Shown here piece after piece: positions 1-7,509 of a DNA stretch of 29,649 nt. A program made the translations under genes and the position numbers. The notes beneath the pieces were generated by a model. The model was not told the DNA's origin. It did no database searches and saw only the letters and a list, made by a program, of their open reading frames with translations. How positions within the stretch are numbered: position 1 is the first letter of the stretch; the number at the start of each line of letters is the position of its first letter. Source of the stretch: CAVUOA01 sp963742955 (GTDB taxonomy: Bacteria; Bacteroidota; Ignavibacteria; Tepidaquicellales; OLB5). The stretch spans positions 1 to 29,649 of the forward strand of contig CAVUOA010000013.1 of assembly GCA_963742955.1 (NCBI GenBank), written 5' to 3'.

Positions 1-271
1 TACCAAGAGAAAAACTGTTGTTGAACAGCAGAATGGCAAATGGTTTTGGATATTTGCCGGTTTGGATTCCATGGGTAATGATATTTCATGTAAAATTAAT
101 TTGGATGCAAGGACTAAGTGGGAAACAAGTGCATGGATTTTTGCAGACGAACAATTATCGAGTAAGGTTATTGAACATAAGTTATTATCAAATAATAACG
201 TGCTGCCTGTTAAACCGTATTCTTCCAATATTAACCACCTAATTATTCCTATAGACGGGAGCGTTAAATGA
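1..271 (+). CDS. C-terminal part of an unidentified protein (cut by window start)
   Basis: An open frame runs from base 2 to the TGA at 269-271, giving the last 89 or so residues of a protein whose beginning lies outside the window. The fragment opens with a stretch reading NGKWFWIFAGLD and then alternates hydrophobic and polar residues, which suggests an all-beta C-terminal domain. A phrase of the type 'G-K-W-[FY]...' followed by short strands is reminiscent of the C-terminal beta domain of glycosidases such as GH97, but this is a weak impression. The stop overlaps the start of the following symporter as ATGA, so the two are translationally coupled and probably act on the same substrate. A Met at 62 would give a 69-residue ORF, but the frame is open well upstream of it, so it is not the start. 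Confidence 0.6.
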   Translation, partial: TKRKTVVEQQNGKWFWIFAGLDSMGNDISCKINLDARTKWETSAWIFADEQLSSKVIEHKLLSNNNVLPVKPYSSNINHLIIPIDGSVK

Positions 272-1743
272 ACCTCAGCTTCTTAGATATAACAATTGTA
301 TTTATCTACATAGTTTTGATATTTTATGCCGGCACCATAGTTAAAAAATATATCAAAAATATTGATAGTTTTTTAGTTGCGGGAAGATCTATGGGATTCC
401 ACCTCGGGCTCCTTTCGTTAATGTGTACGGAAATCGGGATGATCACTTTTATTTATTATGCTCAGATGGGGTATGATGCCGGATTTTCAGCATTAATAGT
501 AGCGATTCCTCCCGTGATTGCATACATATTTTTAGGGAAAACCGGATTTATTATCAAGCCGCTTTTGGAAATGAAAATTGCCACAATACCCGAATTTTTT
601 TCTATCAAATATACAAAGGGTGTTCGATTTTATGTCGGAATTATTATGGCAGTCGGCGGCATATTAAATTTCGGAGTTTTCCCGGGCGTTGAAGCAAATT
701 TTATTGATATAGTTACCGGTATTCCTAAAAACTATATTCTGCTTACAATGTGCGTACTGCTTACTATTGTATTACTCTATACATTAGTGGGCGGAATGGT
801 TTCTGTAATTATTACAAATTATATACAGTACGCTCTCTTAAGTATTGGGATGATTTTTATAACAGTCTACGGAATTTTTTATGTGGGCTGGGATAAAATA
901 ATAAATTCGGTATCTGCGTCTATGGGGACAAAAGGATTTGATGCATTCTTTCCGACGGCATTTCAAAGTCAATTTGGTATAGGGTTTATTATTTGGCAGA
1001 CATTATTTTGGATAGCATTATTAGTCGGATGGCAGGCAATTTCCATGAGACTTTTTTCGTCGAAAGATTCTGCAACAGGACAAAAGATTTATACCTGGTC
1101 GGGACTGATGTTTTTATCGCGCGGAATTTTGCCTGCCCTTTGGGGCATAATTGCATTTGCTTATCTCGGCGGAAATCAGAATTCTCTTGAAGCGCTTCCT
1201 ATTTTTATCGTAAAAATTATTCCTGCTGGATTGTTGGGGTTAATCTTCGCAGCGCTTTTGGCAGCATCAATGTCGACTTACGCAAGTTACCTGCTTTCAT
1301 GGAGTTCCGTTGTATCTCAAGATATTATTGGAAGTATCATAACATTTTTTACTAAAAGAAAAATTACTTCAAAAAAACAGCTGCTTATCAGCAGGATAAC
1401 CATGGCATTTGTAATGATATTTTTGATATGGTGGTCGTTGTTCCATGAGTTGACCGGTTATCTTTATTTCTATTTGAATATGACCGGTATGCTTTTTATC
1501 CCGGGAGTTCTAATCTGTGTAGTTTTTGGATTATATTGGAAGAAAGCGACACCTTTAGGCGCTTATTTGTCTATAACGCTTGGAGCGCTGCTGCCAATGT
1601 TATACCTGGTTTTTCCTGTTGAATTTGAAAAGTATGCTTCGGAAGTAGGATGGGGCGGTTTCTTAATTGCTTTGATCGGAATGTTAATTGGTTCGGCAAT
1701 TCAAAATCTTTTTAAGCCAAAATTGCAAGAGGTTCAACAATGA
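268..1743 (+). CDS. Sodium:solute symporter (SSS/SLC5 family)
   Basis: A 491-residue, very hydrophobic protein with about 13 predicted membrane spans, the usual architecture of SSS (LeuT-fold) Na+-coupled transporters. Supporting details are the N-terminal span followed by 'KNIDSFLVAGRSMG', which matches the family's 'ADFFLAGRSLG'-type loop, the central 'GWQAISMRLFSSKD' segment, and 'LLAASMSTYASYLLSWSS', the family's helix with small and serine residues that helps form the Na+ site. Substrate cannot be read from sequence; neighbours suggest a sugar, sugar acid or similar product. The ATG overlaps the stop of the upstream gene, and its own stop overlaps the ATG of a 47-residue membrane protein, so all three are probably one translationally coupled unit in the inner membrane. 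Confidence 0.93.
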   Translation: MNLSFLDITIVFIYIVLIFYAGTIVKKYIKNIDSFLVAGRSMGFHLGLLSLMCTEIGMITFIYYAQMGYDAGFSALIVAIPPVIAYIFLGKTGFIIKPLLEMKIATIPEFFSIKYTKGVRFYVGIIMAVGGILNFGVFPGVEANFIDIVTGIPKNYILLTMCVLLTIVLLYTLVGGMVSVIITNYIQYALLSIGMIFITVYGIFYVGWDKIINSVSASMGTKGFDAFFPTAFQSQFGIGFIIWQTLFWIALLVGWQAISMRLFSSKDSATGQKIYTWSGLMFLSRGILPALWGIIAFAYLGGNQNSLEALPIFIVKIIPAGLLGLIFAALLAASMSTYASYLLSWSSVVSQDIIGSIITFFTKRKITSKKQLLISRITMAFVMIFLIWWSLFHELTGYLYFYLNMTGMLFIPGVLICVVFGLYWKKATPLGAYLSITLGALLPMLYLVFPVEFEKYASEVGWGGFLIALIGMLIGSAIQNLFKPKLQEVQQ

Positions 1744-1883
1744 ACGGGTGGATTATTTTCTGGGATATTATAATCGGATTTTCAGTGCTTTCTTTTTCAT
1801 ATATGTCGATAAAAATTTTGATAAAAGGTTTTAAAGAATTAAAAGAAATGTTTACTGATTTGGATAAGAATAATTCGAACTAG
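1740..1883 (+). CDS. 47-residue single-span membrane protein, likely symporter small accessory subunit
   Basis: ATG at 1740 overlaps the symporter stop (ATGA), and the frame runs 47 codons to TAG at 1881-1883. The product starts MNGWIIFWDIIIGFSVLSFS, a single hydrophobic helix, followed by a basic stretch (KILIKGFKELKE) and an acidic/polar tail. This shape, and tight coupling to an SSS gene, match the small accessory proteins known beside some SSS transporters (DUF485-type partners of acetate/cation symporters, YhdT beside PanF, and the tiny 'symporter small accessory protein' class). No sequence homology is claimed. The other two SSS genes here have no such partner directly downstream. The frame is short enough to be skipped by many gene callers. 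Confidence 0.7.
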   Translation: MNGWIIFWDIIIGFSVLSFSYMSIKILIKGFKELKEMFTDLDKNNSN

Positions 1884-2014
1884 CAAAAGTATTTATTAAA
1901 TGATCTCCGGAATATTTACTGAGGTAAAATTTGACGTTTATAAAAATATTAAATCGATTTTAGTACAACTGATTAAATAGTTAAAAAGAATGTTTTATTT
2001 ACAAGAATTATAAT

Positions 2015-3061
2015 ATGGACTTAGAAAAAAACAAAACTAATGATATGGAATTTTATTCGATTGCCGATTTTGAAAGCGTAAATAAAATTGATATGCATCT
2101 TCACGTTAATACGAATGAGCTTTCTTTAATCGAACAGGCAAAAAAAGATAACTTTAAAATTCTTACAATAAATGTCGACTACCCGGCATTTCCTCCTGTC
2201 GAAGAACAATTGGAAATTGCTGTTTCTTTTTCTAAAACTTATCTGGATATATTCGCATTTGCATCCACTTTTTACATGGAAGGCTGGGACGATTCGGGAT
2301 GGCATGAAAAGACAATAAAATATATTGAAAATACAATTAATGCCGGTTCTTGTGCCGTAAAAGTTTGGAAAAATATCGGGATGGATTTTAGAGATAAATC
2401 GGGAAAGCTGGTAATGATAGATGACCCGAAATTTGATTCGATCTTTTCGTACATAAAAAAATTAAATGTACCTTTGATCGGGCATCTTGGAGAACCTAAA
2501 GACTGCTGGCTGCCGACAGATAAAATGATAGTAAATTATAATCGGGAATACTTTCTTGAGCATCCTGAATATCACATGTATGCCCACCCTGAACTGCCTT
2601 CTTATGAAGATCAAATTACTGCACGTGATAACATGCTTGAAAAAAATATGGATATTGTTTTTGTTGGAGCTCACTTCGCCAGTTTGGAATGGAGTATTGA
2701 CAAACTTGCCGAATTTTTAGACAGATTCCCGCTGGCGGTTGTTGATAGTGCCGCAAGGATGGGGGAAATTCAATATCAAACAATTCAAAACAGAGATAAA
2801 GCTAGAGATTTCTTTATTAAGTACCAAGATCGGATTATGTATGCAACCGATACTTTTCAGGAGCTGGGAATGAATCAACACACTTTTAAACAAGATGTTC
2901 ATAATAAATGGTTAAGCGATTGGCAATTTTTTACAACCGATGTATTAATGAAAGTTTCAGATCTTTCACAGCCTTTTAACGGTCTTAAATTACCTGTAAC
3001 TGTTATAAATAAATTATATAGAAAAAATGCAGAAGAAATTTTCACAAGAGCATGGAAATAA
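2015..3061 (+). CDS. Metal-dependent amidohydrolase (amidohydrolase_2 type, TIM barrel)
   Basis: A 348-residue cytoplasmic protein with the metal-site pattern of the amidohydrolase superfamily: HxH on strand 1 (H28, H30 in DMHLH), a lysine at 116 in 'AVKVWKNIG' at the place where a carboxylated or structural Lys is often found, H157 in 'GHLGEP', H220 in 'VGAHFAS', and D279 in 'YATD'. This layout resembles the COG2159 branch, whose members are hydrolases or decarboxylases of small organic acids and lactones. Length is typical. No signal peptide is seen. It stands 131 bp after the small membrane protein and may be transcribed with it or separately. Substrate is unknown; in a sugar-acid context lactone hydrolysis is possible. 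Confidence 0.85.
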   Translation: MDLEKNKTNDMEFYSIADFESVNKIDMHLHVNTNELSLIEQAKKDNFKILTINVDYPAFPPVEEQLEIAVSFSKTYLDIFAFASTFYMEGWDDSGWHEKTIKYIENTINAGSCAVKVWKNIGMDFRDKSGKLVMIDDPKFDSIFSYIKKLNVPLIGHLGEPKDCWLPTDKMIVNYNREYFLEHPEYHMYAHPELPSYEDQITARDNMLEKNMDIVFVGAHFASLEWSIDKLAEFLDRFPLAVVDSAARMGEIQYQTIQNRDKARDFFIKYQDRIMYATDTFQELGMNQHTFKQDVHNKWLSDWQFFTTDVLMKVSDLSQPFNGLKLPVTVINKLYRKNAEEIFTRAWK

Positions 3062-3155
3062 ATATCAATCAAAAAAAGTTATTGAGATAATAAAATAGCG
3101 GTTGCTGCAGTCTTGGCGTTAAAATTTTTTCAAAAACTTAAACCAAGAAATCCAA

Positions 3156-3355
3156 ATGAATGAAACAATCACTAAAGAAAAACATTTAGATCGAAAATTA
3201 GGACTGTTGAATGCTATTGCGTCAAACATGGCTACTATGATAAGCATCGGTCCTTTTATTACTTTTCCTTTAATAATTTCGGATACGGCAGTCATGTTTA
3301 CGATGATCTGTCGGCATTTTGCGATCTGACCGGTATCAAGTTAATTGCGTTATAA
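3156..3355 (+). pseudogene. Deletion scar: 5' end of an amino-acid permease joined to the 3' end of another gene
   Basis: ATG at 3156 opens 57 codons to TGA 3327-3329. The first 40 or so residues (LDRKLGLLNAIASNMATMIS and the following 'IGPFITFPLIIS') look like the N-terminus and first membrane span of an APC-family amino-acid/polyamine permease. From about 3278 that similarity stops, and a different frame becomes sensible, reading FGYGSHVYDDLSAFCDLTG then IKLIAL and ending at TAA 3353-3355, which looks like the natural C-terminus of a soluble protein. The simplest reading is one deletion that removed most of the permease and most of a neighbouring gene. The soluble protein was not recognised. 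This piece also accounts for most of the 330 bp between the amidohydrolase and mutarotase genes. Confidence 0.6.
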
Positions 3356-3391
3356 TTATACACAAAAAATTTAAGTGAAAGTGCTGTTTTA

Positions 3392-4249
3392 ATGAAAAAG
3401 GAAAAATTTCAATTCGGTAAATGGATTGTAGAATATACGCCGCAAGACGGTGCGCGTTTGGAAAGATTATGTTTCGATAATTATGATCTTATGACGACGG
3501 TGCCTGAATCTTTCAAGCAGCCGTCAACCGATTACGGCGAATACGAAACCCGTCCGGTTTATGGTTATGATGATTGCTTTCCTTCGGTCGGCGTTTCTAA
3601 ATTTCCAGGGAAAGAATGGACCGTTCCCGATCACGGGGAAGTTTGCTGGCTCAAATGGAAAACAACGGTGAAAGATGACGGCTTAATCTTTACAGTTAAA
3701 AGTAAAAATCTACCTCTTCTTTTAAAGCGAGAAATGAAATTCAAAAATAACTGTATTGCCTGGATCTTTGAAGTACAGAATGAAGGTAATGAAATTTTTC
3801 CTTTTCAGCACGTTATGCATCCTTTGATGAAATTAAATGAAATTATCGACTTTGAATTACCTGGTTTTCAATCCGTTTATAACAGTATCAGCGATAAAAT
3901 AATGGACGAATTAAAAACACCTTCCGATGTAAAAACATATCTTCTTAACCAAAAGACAGGTATTACAAATATGTTTTTTCTCAGGCAAATAAATAAAGGT
4001 GAAATGAGTTGGACTTATAAAAACGACTTGCAAATTAAAGTTTCTTTTCCTCAGAAGTTTTTTCCGAGTGTCGGTATATGGTGGAACAATTCTGCATATC
4101 CAAACGAAAACGGCTGCCGTAGAAATGAATGTGCATTCGAACCTATTCCGGGGTTGAACAGTATTTTAATTGATAGTTATGAAAACGGCACATGTCTTTC
4201 TGTTTCGCCTGGCAGGATTTTTAAATGGGAAATTAACTGGAATATTTAA
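3392..4249 (+). CDS. Galactose-mutarotase-fold protein (aldose 1-epimerase-like)
   Basis: A 285-residue soluble protein with the features of the galactose mutarotase/aldose 1-epimerase fold: 'PDHGEVCW' (H81), 'FQHVMHPL' (H140, H143, where the family's catalytic His and neighbouring His are found), 'FEPIPGL' near the C-terminus where the family's catalytic Glu lies, and a closing 'GRIFKWEI' strand. The family interconverts alpha and beta anomers of sugars, or binds sugars in related members. Its predicted role is anomer exchange before a kinase or isomerase. No signal peptide. The start codon is ATG 34 bp after the permease scar, in a poorly conserved leader. A partial, decayed look-alike of its C-terminus occurs at 5672-5948. 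Confidence 0.82.
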   Translation: MKKEKFQFGKWIVEYTPQDGARLERLCFDNYDLMTTVPESFKQPSTDYGEYETRPVYGYDDCFPSVGVSKFPGKEWTVPDHGEVCWLKWKTTVKDDGLIFTVKSKNLPLLLKREMKFKNNCIAWIFEVQNEGNEIFPFQHVMHPLMKLNEIIDFELPGFQSVYNSISDKIMDELKTPSDVKTYLLNQKTGITNMFFLRQINKGEMSWTYKNDLQIKVSFPQKFFPSVGIWWNNSAYPNENGCRRNECAFEPIPGLNSILIDSYENGTCLSVSPGRIFKWEINWNI

Positions 4250-4301
4250 TAATCGTTCACTTAGGAAATAATCTAAATATCGAGTAATCAACAAAATTAT
4301 G

Positions 4302-4308
4302 AAAGGAG
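4302..4308 (+). promoter_or_regulatory. Ribosome binding site pointing to an ATA start codon
   Basis: AAAGGAG is one of the best Shine-Dalgarno matches in the window. It lies 4 bases before ATA at 4313, which opens the frame of the M14 peptidase. The alternative TTG at 4349 would be 40 bases away. The nearby ATG at 4299 gives only a five-codon frame (MKGVI then stop) and overlaps the motif. Confidence 0.5.
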
Positions 4309-4312
4309 TTAT

Positions 4313-5584
4313 ATAAAAACGATTAACCTTAAGACATTATTTAAACATTTGGTTTTCACAACACTAAGTTTTACTTCGATAAGTTTTTGCCAGTTTAAAC
4401 CTGAGACCGATAGTACAGGTAAAGTTATTGAACGTACAACTCTTAAATTTATCAACACAAGGTATGAAAATGCTTCACCGCTTTATTGGGATATTGGACC
4501 CGACGGTAAAATTTATATTCACTTGATATACGACTACGAAAGAAATACTCTTAACAGGGCAGCATGTCATTGGAACTTTCAAATATTTACCACGGCAGGC
4601 TCAGACTTAACCTTAGTTCTTGAGGATTTTTACAATATCTGGAACGGTGAATTGGATCTTACCGATGCTACAGATAAGACAGTTGGAATTATTTCTGTAA
4701 ACGGGAAAAACTGGAAACCAAAGAAACTGAAATACATTAAAGACGGGCACAAATTAGAAGTAAATATACACATGAATGCAGATTCACTTTTTTTTGCGCG
4801 GCTTGAACCATATAGTGTAAGCGATCTAAAAAAACTTGAATCGGAAATTGCAGATAATCCTCTTATAAAGATTACAAAGATCGGAAAAACATATGAAGGC
4901 AGCCCCCTTGAAATTATCCGTGTCGGTCAAAGTAATGCCCCTCATAGAATATTTATCCGTGCTCGTGCACATGCCTTTGAAGCTGGCGGCAATTGGGTGG
5001 TTCAGGGTTTAATTAAAAGTCTCCTTGACGATAGTTATGAATCAAACAAGTATTTGGATAGATATGCTGTCTATATTATGCCGATGGCAAATAAAGACGG
5101 GGTGACCCATGGCTTTACACGTTTTACAGTTGGCGGAGTTAATCTTAACCGCAATTGGGATAAACCGGCTAATCCGAAATATGATCCCGAGGATGCGTGT
5201 CTCCAAGCTTGGATTGAAAAAATGATTAATAAAGGTCGTAAGCCTGATCTTGCCATAGATTTTCATAACGATGGATATGGTAATGTACATTTTGCATATC
5301 CGGATGTTAGTTCTGAAAGATACAAAAGATATAAAAATAATATGGCGCACTTTGAGAAATTGCTGTACAAATATACCTGGTTTACAGAAGGCGCTGAAAG
5401 TGCTAGTTTCAGAAATCCCGGTACTATTGCTGAAGGTCTTATTGAAAGATACAATATAGATGCTTTGATATATGAATTAAATGATAACTGGATCGCAGGT
5501 CTTTCAAAAATTCCAACCGGAAAGGACTGGGAACTTTTAGGTAAACAATTAAGAGATGTGTTTTCTTATTATTTTGATAAATAA
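4313..5584 (+). CDS. Secreted M14-family zinc carboxypeptidase
   Basis: An exported metallopeptidase of the M14 (carboxypeptidase A-like) family. Counting from TTG 4349, the zinc ligands are H208 and E211 in 'RAHAFEAG' (HxxE) and H306 in 'AIDFHND'. 'NLNRNWD' supplies the Asn-Arg substrate-binding pair, and E376 in 'IYELND' is the catalytic base. The first 180 or so residues form a beta-rich domain like those preceding the catalytic domain in cytosolic-carboxypeptidase-type M14 enzymes. Start: reading from TTG 4349 leaves a truncated signal peptide, whereas extending to ATA 4313 gives the basic N-region IKTINLKTLFKH before the hydrophobic stretch and places the start just after a good ribosome site. 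Either AUA is used or an ATG has mutated. Substrate is probably peptide or amino-sugar/peptidoglycan-type material; not known. Confidence 0.88.
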   Translation: MKTINLKTLFKHLVFTTLSFTSISFCQFKPETDSTGKVIERTTLKFINTRYENASPLYWDIGPDGKIYIHLIYDYERNTLNRAACHWNFQIFTTAGSDLTLVLEDFYNIWNGELDLTDATDKTVGIISVNGKNWKPKKLKYIKDGHKLEVNIHMNADSLFFARLEPYSVSDLKKLESEIADNPLIKITKIGKTYEGSPLEIIRVGQSNAPHRIFIRARAHAFEAGGNWVVQGLIKSLLDDSYESNKYLDRYAVYIMPMANKDGVTHGFTRFTVGGVNLNRNWDKPANPKYDPEDACLQAWIEKMINKGRKPDLAIDFHNDGYGNVHFAYPDVSSERYKRYKNNMAHFEKLLYKYTWFTEGAESASFRNPGTIAEGLIERYNIDALIYELNDNWIAGLSKIPTGKDWELLGKQLRDVFSYYFDK

Positions 5585-5671
5585 ACAAATATCAAAAAAT
5601 AAATTAAGGCACATGAAAGACAATCAATGGGAAGGAGCCTTTTCTTCATCATACTTGAAGTGTGAGTTTAG

Positions 5672-5948
5672 TATAAAACTGCTGACGGATATAATCTGCA
5701 GGATATTGTGTTAAGAAGATATTTTATTTGTAAGCGGGAAAATATCGGAATAGATGTAAGGAACGTAACCGTAAAGTTTGGAGTTACGGTGAAGTCTGCG
5801 GGTATTACTGAAAGCGTTTAAAAAAGATCAAAGAGATGCTATTGTAACAACGATAGATAATGATATTTATAGTAAAAAATATGATTACGATACCGGCGGG
5901 ATTTTTAAATGAGAAATTGAAAGGGAAATTAATTACTTGAATGAATAA
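5672..5948 (+). pseudogene. Decayed gene remnant with a mutarotase-like C-terminus
   Basis: The 384 bp between the peptidase and the beta-propeller gene hold no intact gene but two protein-like stretches in different frames. Frame A (5672-5821) gives 49 residues including DGYNLQDIVLRRYF and NVTVKFGVTVK. Frame B picks up near 5790 and reads 'KKDQRDAIVTTID', then 'YDYDTGGIFK', TGA at 5910-5912, then 'EIEREINYLNE' and TAA at 5946-5948. 'GGIFK*EI' closely parallels the 'GRIFKWEI' end of the mutarotase at 3392-4249, with TGA replacing the Trp codon. This suggests a lost relative of that family, damaged by at least a frameshift and a nonsense change. The identification rests on a short motif. Confidence 0.45.
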
Positions 5949-5968
5949 CATTTATAAAGGATTATAAA

Positions 5969-7453
5969 ATGAACAGAAGAATTTTATCATTTGTTTTACT
6001 TTTTATTTTAATTGTCTTCGCTGCAGAGTTTGTCCCTGCGCAAGATTCAACTAAAATTGACCTTGTTCGTGAACGAATGGTTGAGAAAATGGATAAACTG
6101 GGATTAAGGTTTAGTCATCAGGCCGTTGTAGAAACGCCTAAAGAAGTTCTGAAAATCTCTGAAAGCGTTATTATTTTGAAAGATAAATTTATCGTTGCAA
6201 AAACAGCACCAACAATTGAGTTCTGCATAATTCCCATACCAAACCACGAAAGATGCCAACTCAATCCGCCGCCCCAGTTTCATCCTACGTTATGGTCGAG
6301 TTGGGGACAAGGTAATTTTTCGGAACTTACTCAAACTTATTATGCCGCTATTGGGAATCATCGTTTTCCTCAAGCCCGTATTTATATTGCAGAATATAAT
6401 GCAAATACAAAAACAATTGATTTGACTCCCGAAATCAATCGAGTATTGGGACGCAATTTAAATCCGAATGAATACGGAGACGGAAAAATTCACGGGTGGC
6501 TGCAGTTTTATAACGGCACTGATCTTTATTTTGTTACTTACTGGGCGCAGTATCCACAACCCGCTGAAAAATATTTCTATGAAGGATTTGACGGTTCTCA
6601 TATCATGAGTTATAATATAATTACCAAAAAGTTTACCGACTACGGCGTGCCGATGCCGAGAGTCAGCTGGCCCTTTGATCGTTTGGATACACAACGCGGG
6701 CTAATGTTTGCCGTAGGAGTTAACAGTGAATTCTTATGTTATGATTTAAAAAATCACAAGGTCCGTTTCGCCGGATTTCCTCAGGATAGTATTATGTGGA
6801 GCAACCGTTGTATGGTTGTCGATGAAAAAACAGGATATGTTTATTCTTCCAATACTTCAAAACTTGACAAAGACGTACACATAATCCGGTACAACCCCGC
6901 TGCAAATAAATTTAAAGAAATGGAAAGTACTATTCCGCATGAAGAAGATAACGGGGGAATAGGGCAAATACGCGCTTCAACACAAAACAGACTGAAAGAC
7001 GGAAGTATTATTTGTGTTACCAAATGGGACAACGCCGGCGGTCCCGGAGGAGAACTATTTAAATTTTTCCCCGACAAAGATAGTACTAAAGCTCTCTCTT
7101 TATGTTGGCCTGGAAAGGAGCGCTATACAACAAGTATGGCGATAAGTCCCGACGAAAAATATCTCTATTATTTACCCGGTGCGCACGGTGTTGCATATAC
7201 CGAAGGCTGCCCTGTTGTCCAGTATAATATTAAAACAAAAGAACGTAAGGTGCTGGCATTCTTGTTTCCCTATTTGTATAATAAATTCGGTTATGTCCCG
7301 AGCGGTTCTTTTTCTCTAAGACTTGATAGTAAAGGTGAGCGGCTGTTCATTTGTATGAATGGGCAGTTCATCAAATATGAGGATATAAAAACCGATGTTT
7401 TCGGCGATCCGTCAATTATAGTTATTCATATTCCCGAATCGGAAAGAAAATAA
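5969..7453 (+). CDS. Secreted beta-propeller protein of unknown function
   Basis: A 494-residue protein with a clear signal peptide (basic MNRR, hydrophobic core, cleavage near VPAQ). The mature part contains recurring blade-like phrases: 'IYIAEYNANTKTIDLTPE', 'IMSYNIITKKFTDYG', 'FLCYDLKNHKVRFAG', 'IIRYNPAANKFKEME' and 'VVQYNIKTKERKVLAF'. Each is a 'YN/D..T/N-K' strand turn typical of WD/SMP-30-like propellers, so roughly six or seven blades are likely. The region around residues 75-115 is rich in His, Cys, Pro and Trp (NHERCQLNPPPQFHPTLWSS) and may form an active or binding site. No sorting tail is seen at the C-terminus. ATG 5969 follows an AAAGGA ribosome site. It may be a lyase or binding protein for glycan fragments; that is a guess from context. 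Confidence 0.8.
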   Translation: MNRRILSFVLLFILIVFAAEFVPAQDSTKIDLVRERMVEKMDKLGLRFSHQAVVETPKEVLKISESVIILKDKFIVAKTAPTIEFCIIPIPNHERCQLNPPPQFHPTLWSSWGQGNFSELTQTYYAAIGNHRFPQARIYIAEYNANTKTIDLTPEINRVLGRNLNPNEYGDGKIHGWLQFYNGTDLYFVTYWAQYPQPAEKYFYEGFDGSHIMSYNIITKKFTDYGVPMPRVSWPFDRLDTQRGLMFAVGVNSEFLCYDLKNHKVRFAGFPQDSIMWSNRCMVVDEKTGYVYSSNTSKLDKDVHIIRYNPAANKFKEMESTIPHEEDNGGIGQIRASTQNRLKDGSIICVTKWDNAGGPGGELFKFFPDKDSTKALSLCWPGKERYTTSMAISPDEKYLYYLPGAHGVAYTEGCPVVQYNIKTKERKVLAFLFPYLYNKFGYVPSGSFSLRLDSKGERLFICMNGQFIKYEDIKTDVFGDPSIIVIHIPESERK

Positions 7454-7509
7454 AAATAATTTTTAAATTGTAATGCCTAAGTTTATCATATAAAGTAAGG
7501 ATAGAATAA

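Noticed and set aside
5042..5350. Minus-strand ORFs of 60-143 codons inside the large genes (for example here, 14154-14573 and 20367-20798)
   Set aside because: They are antisense shadows of strongly supported plus-strand genes, have no recognisable domains, and show no ribosome site.
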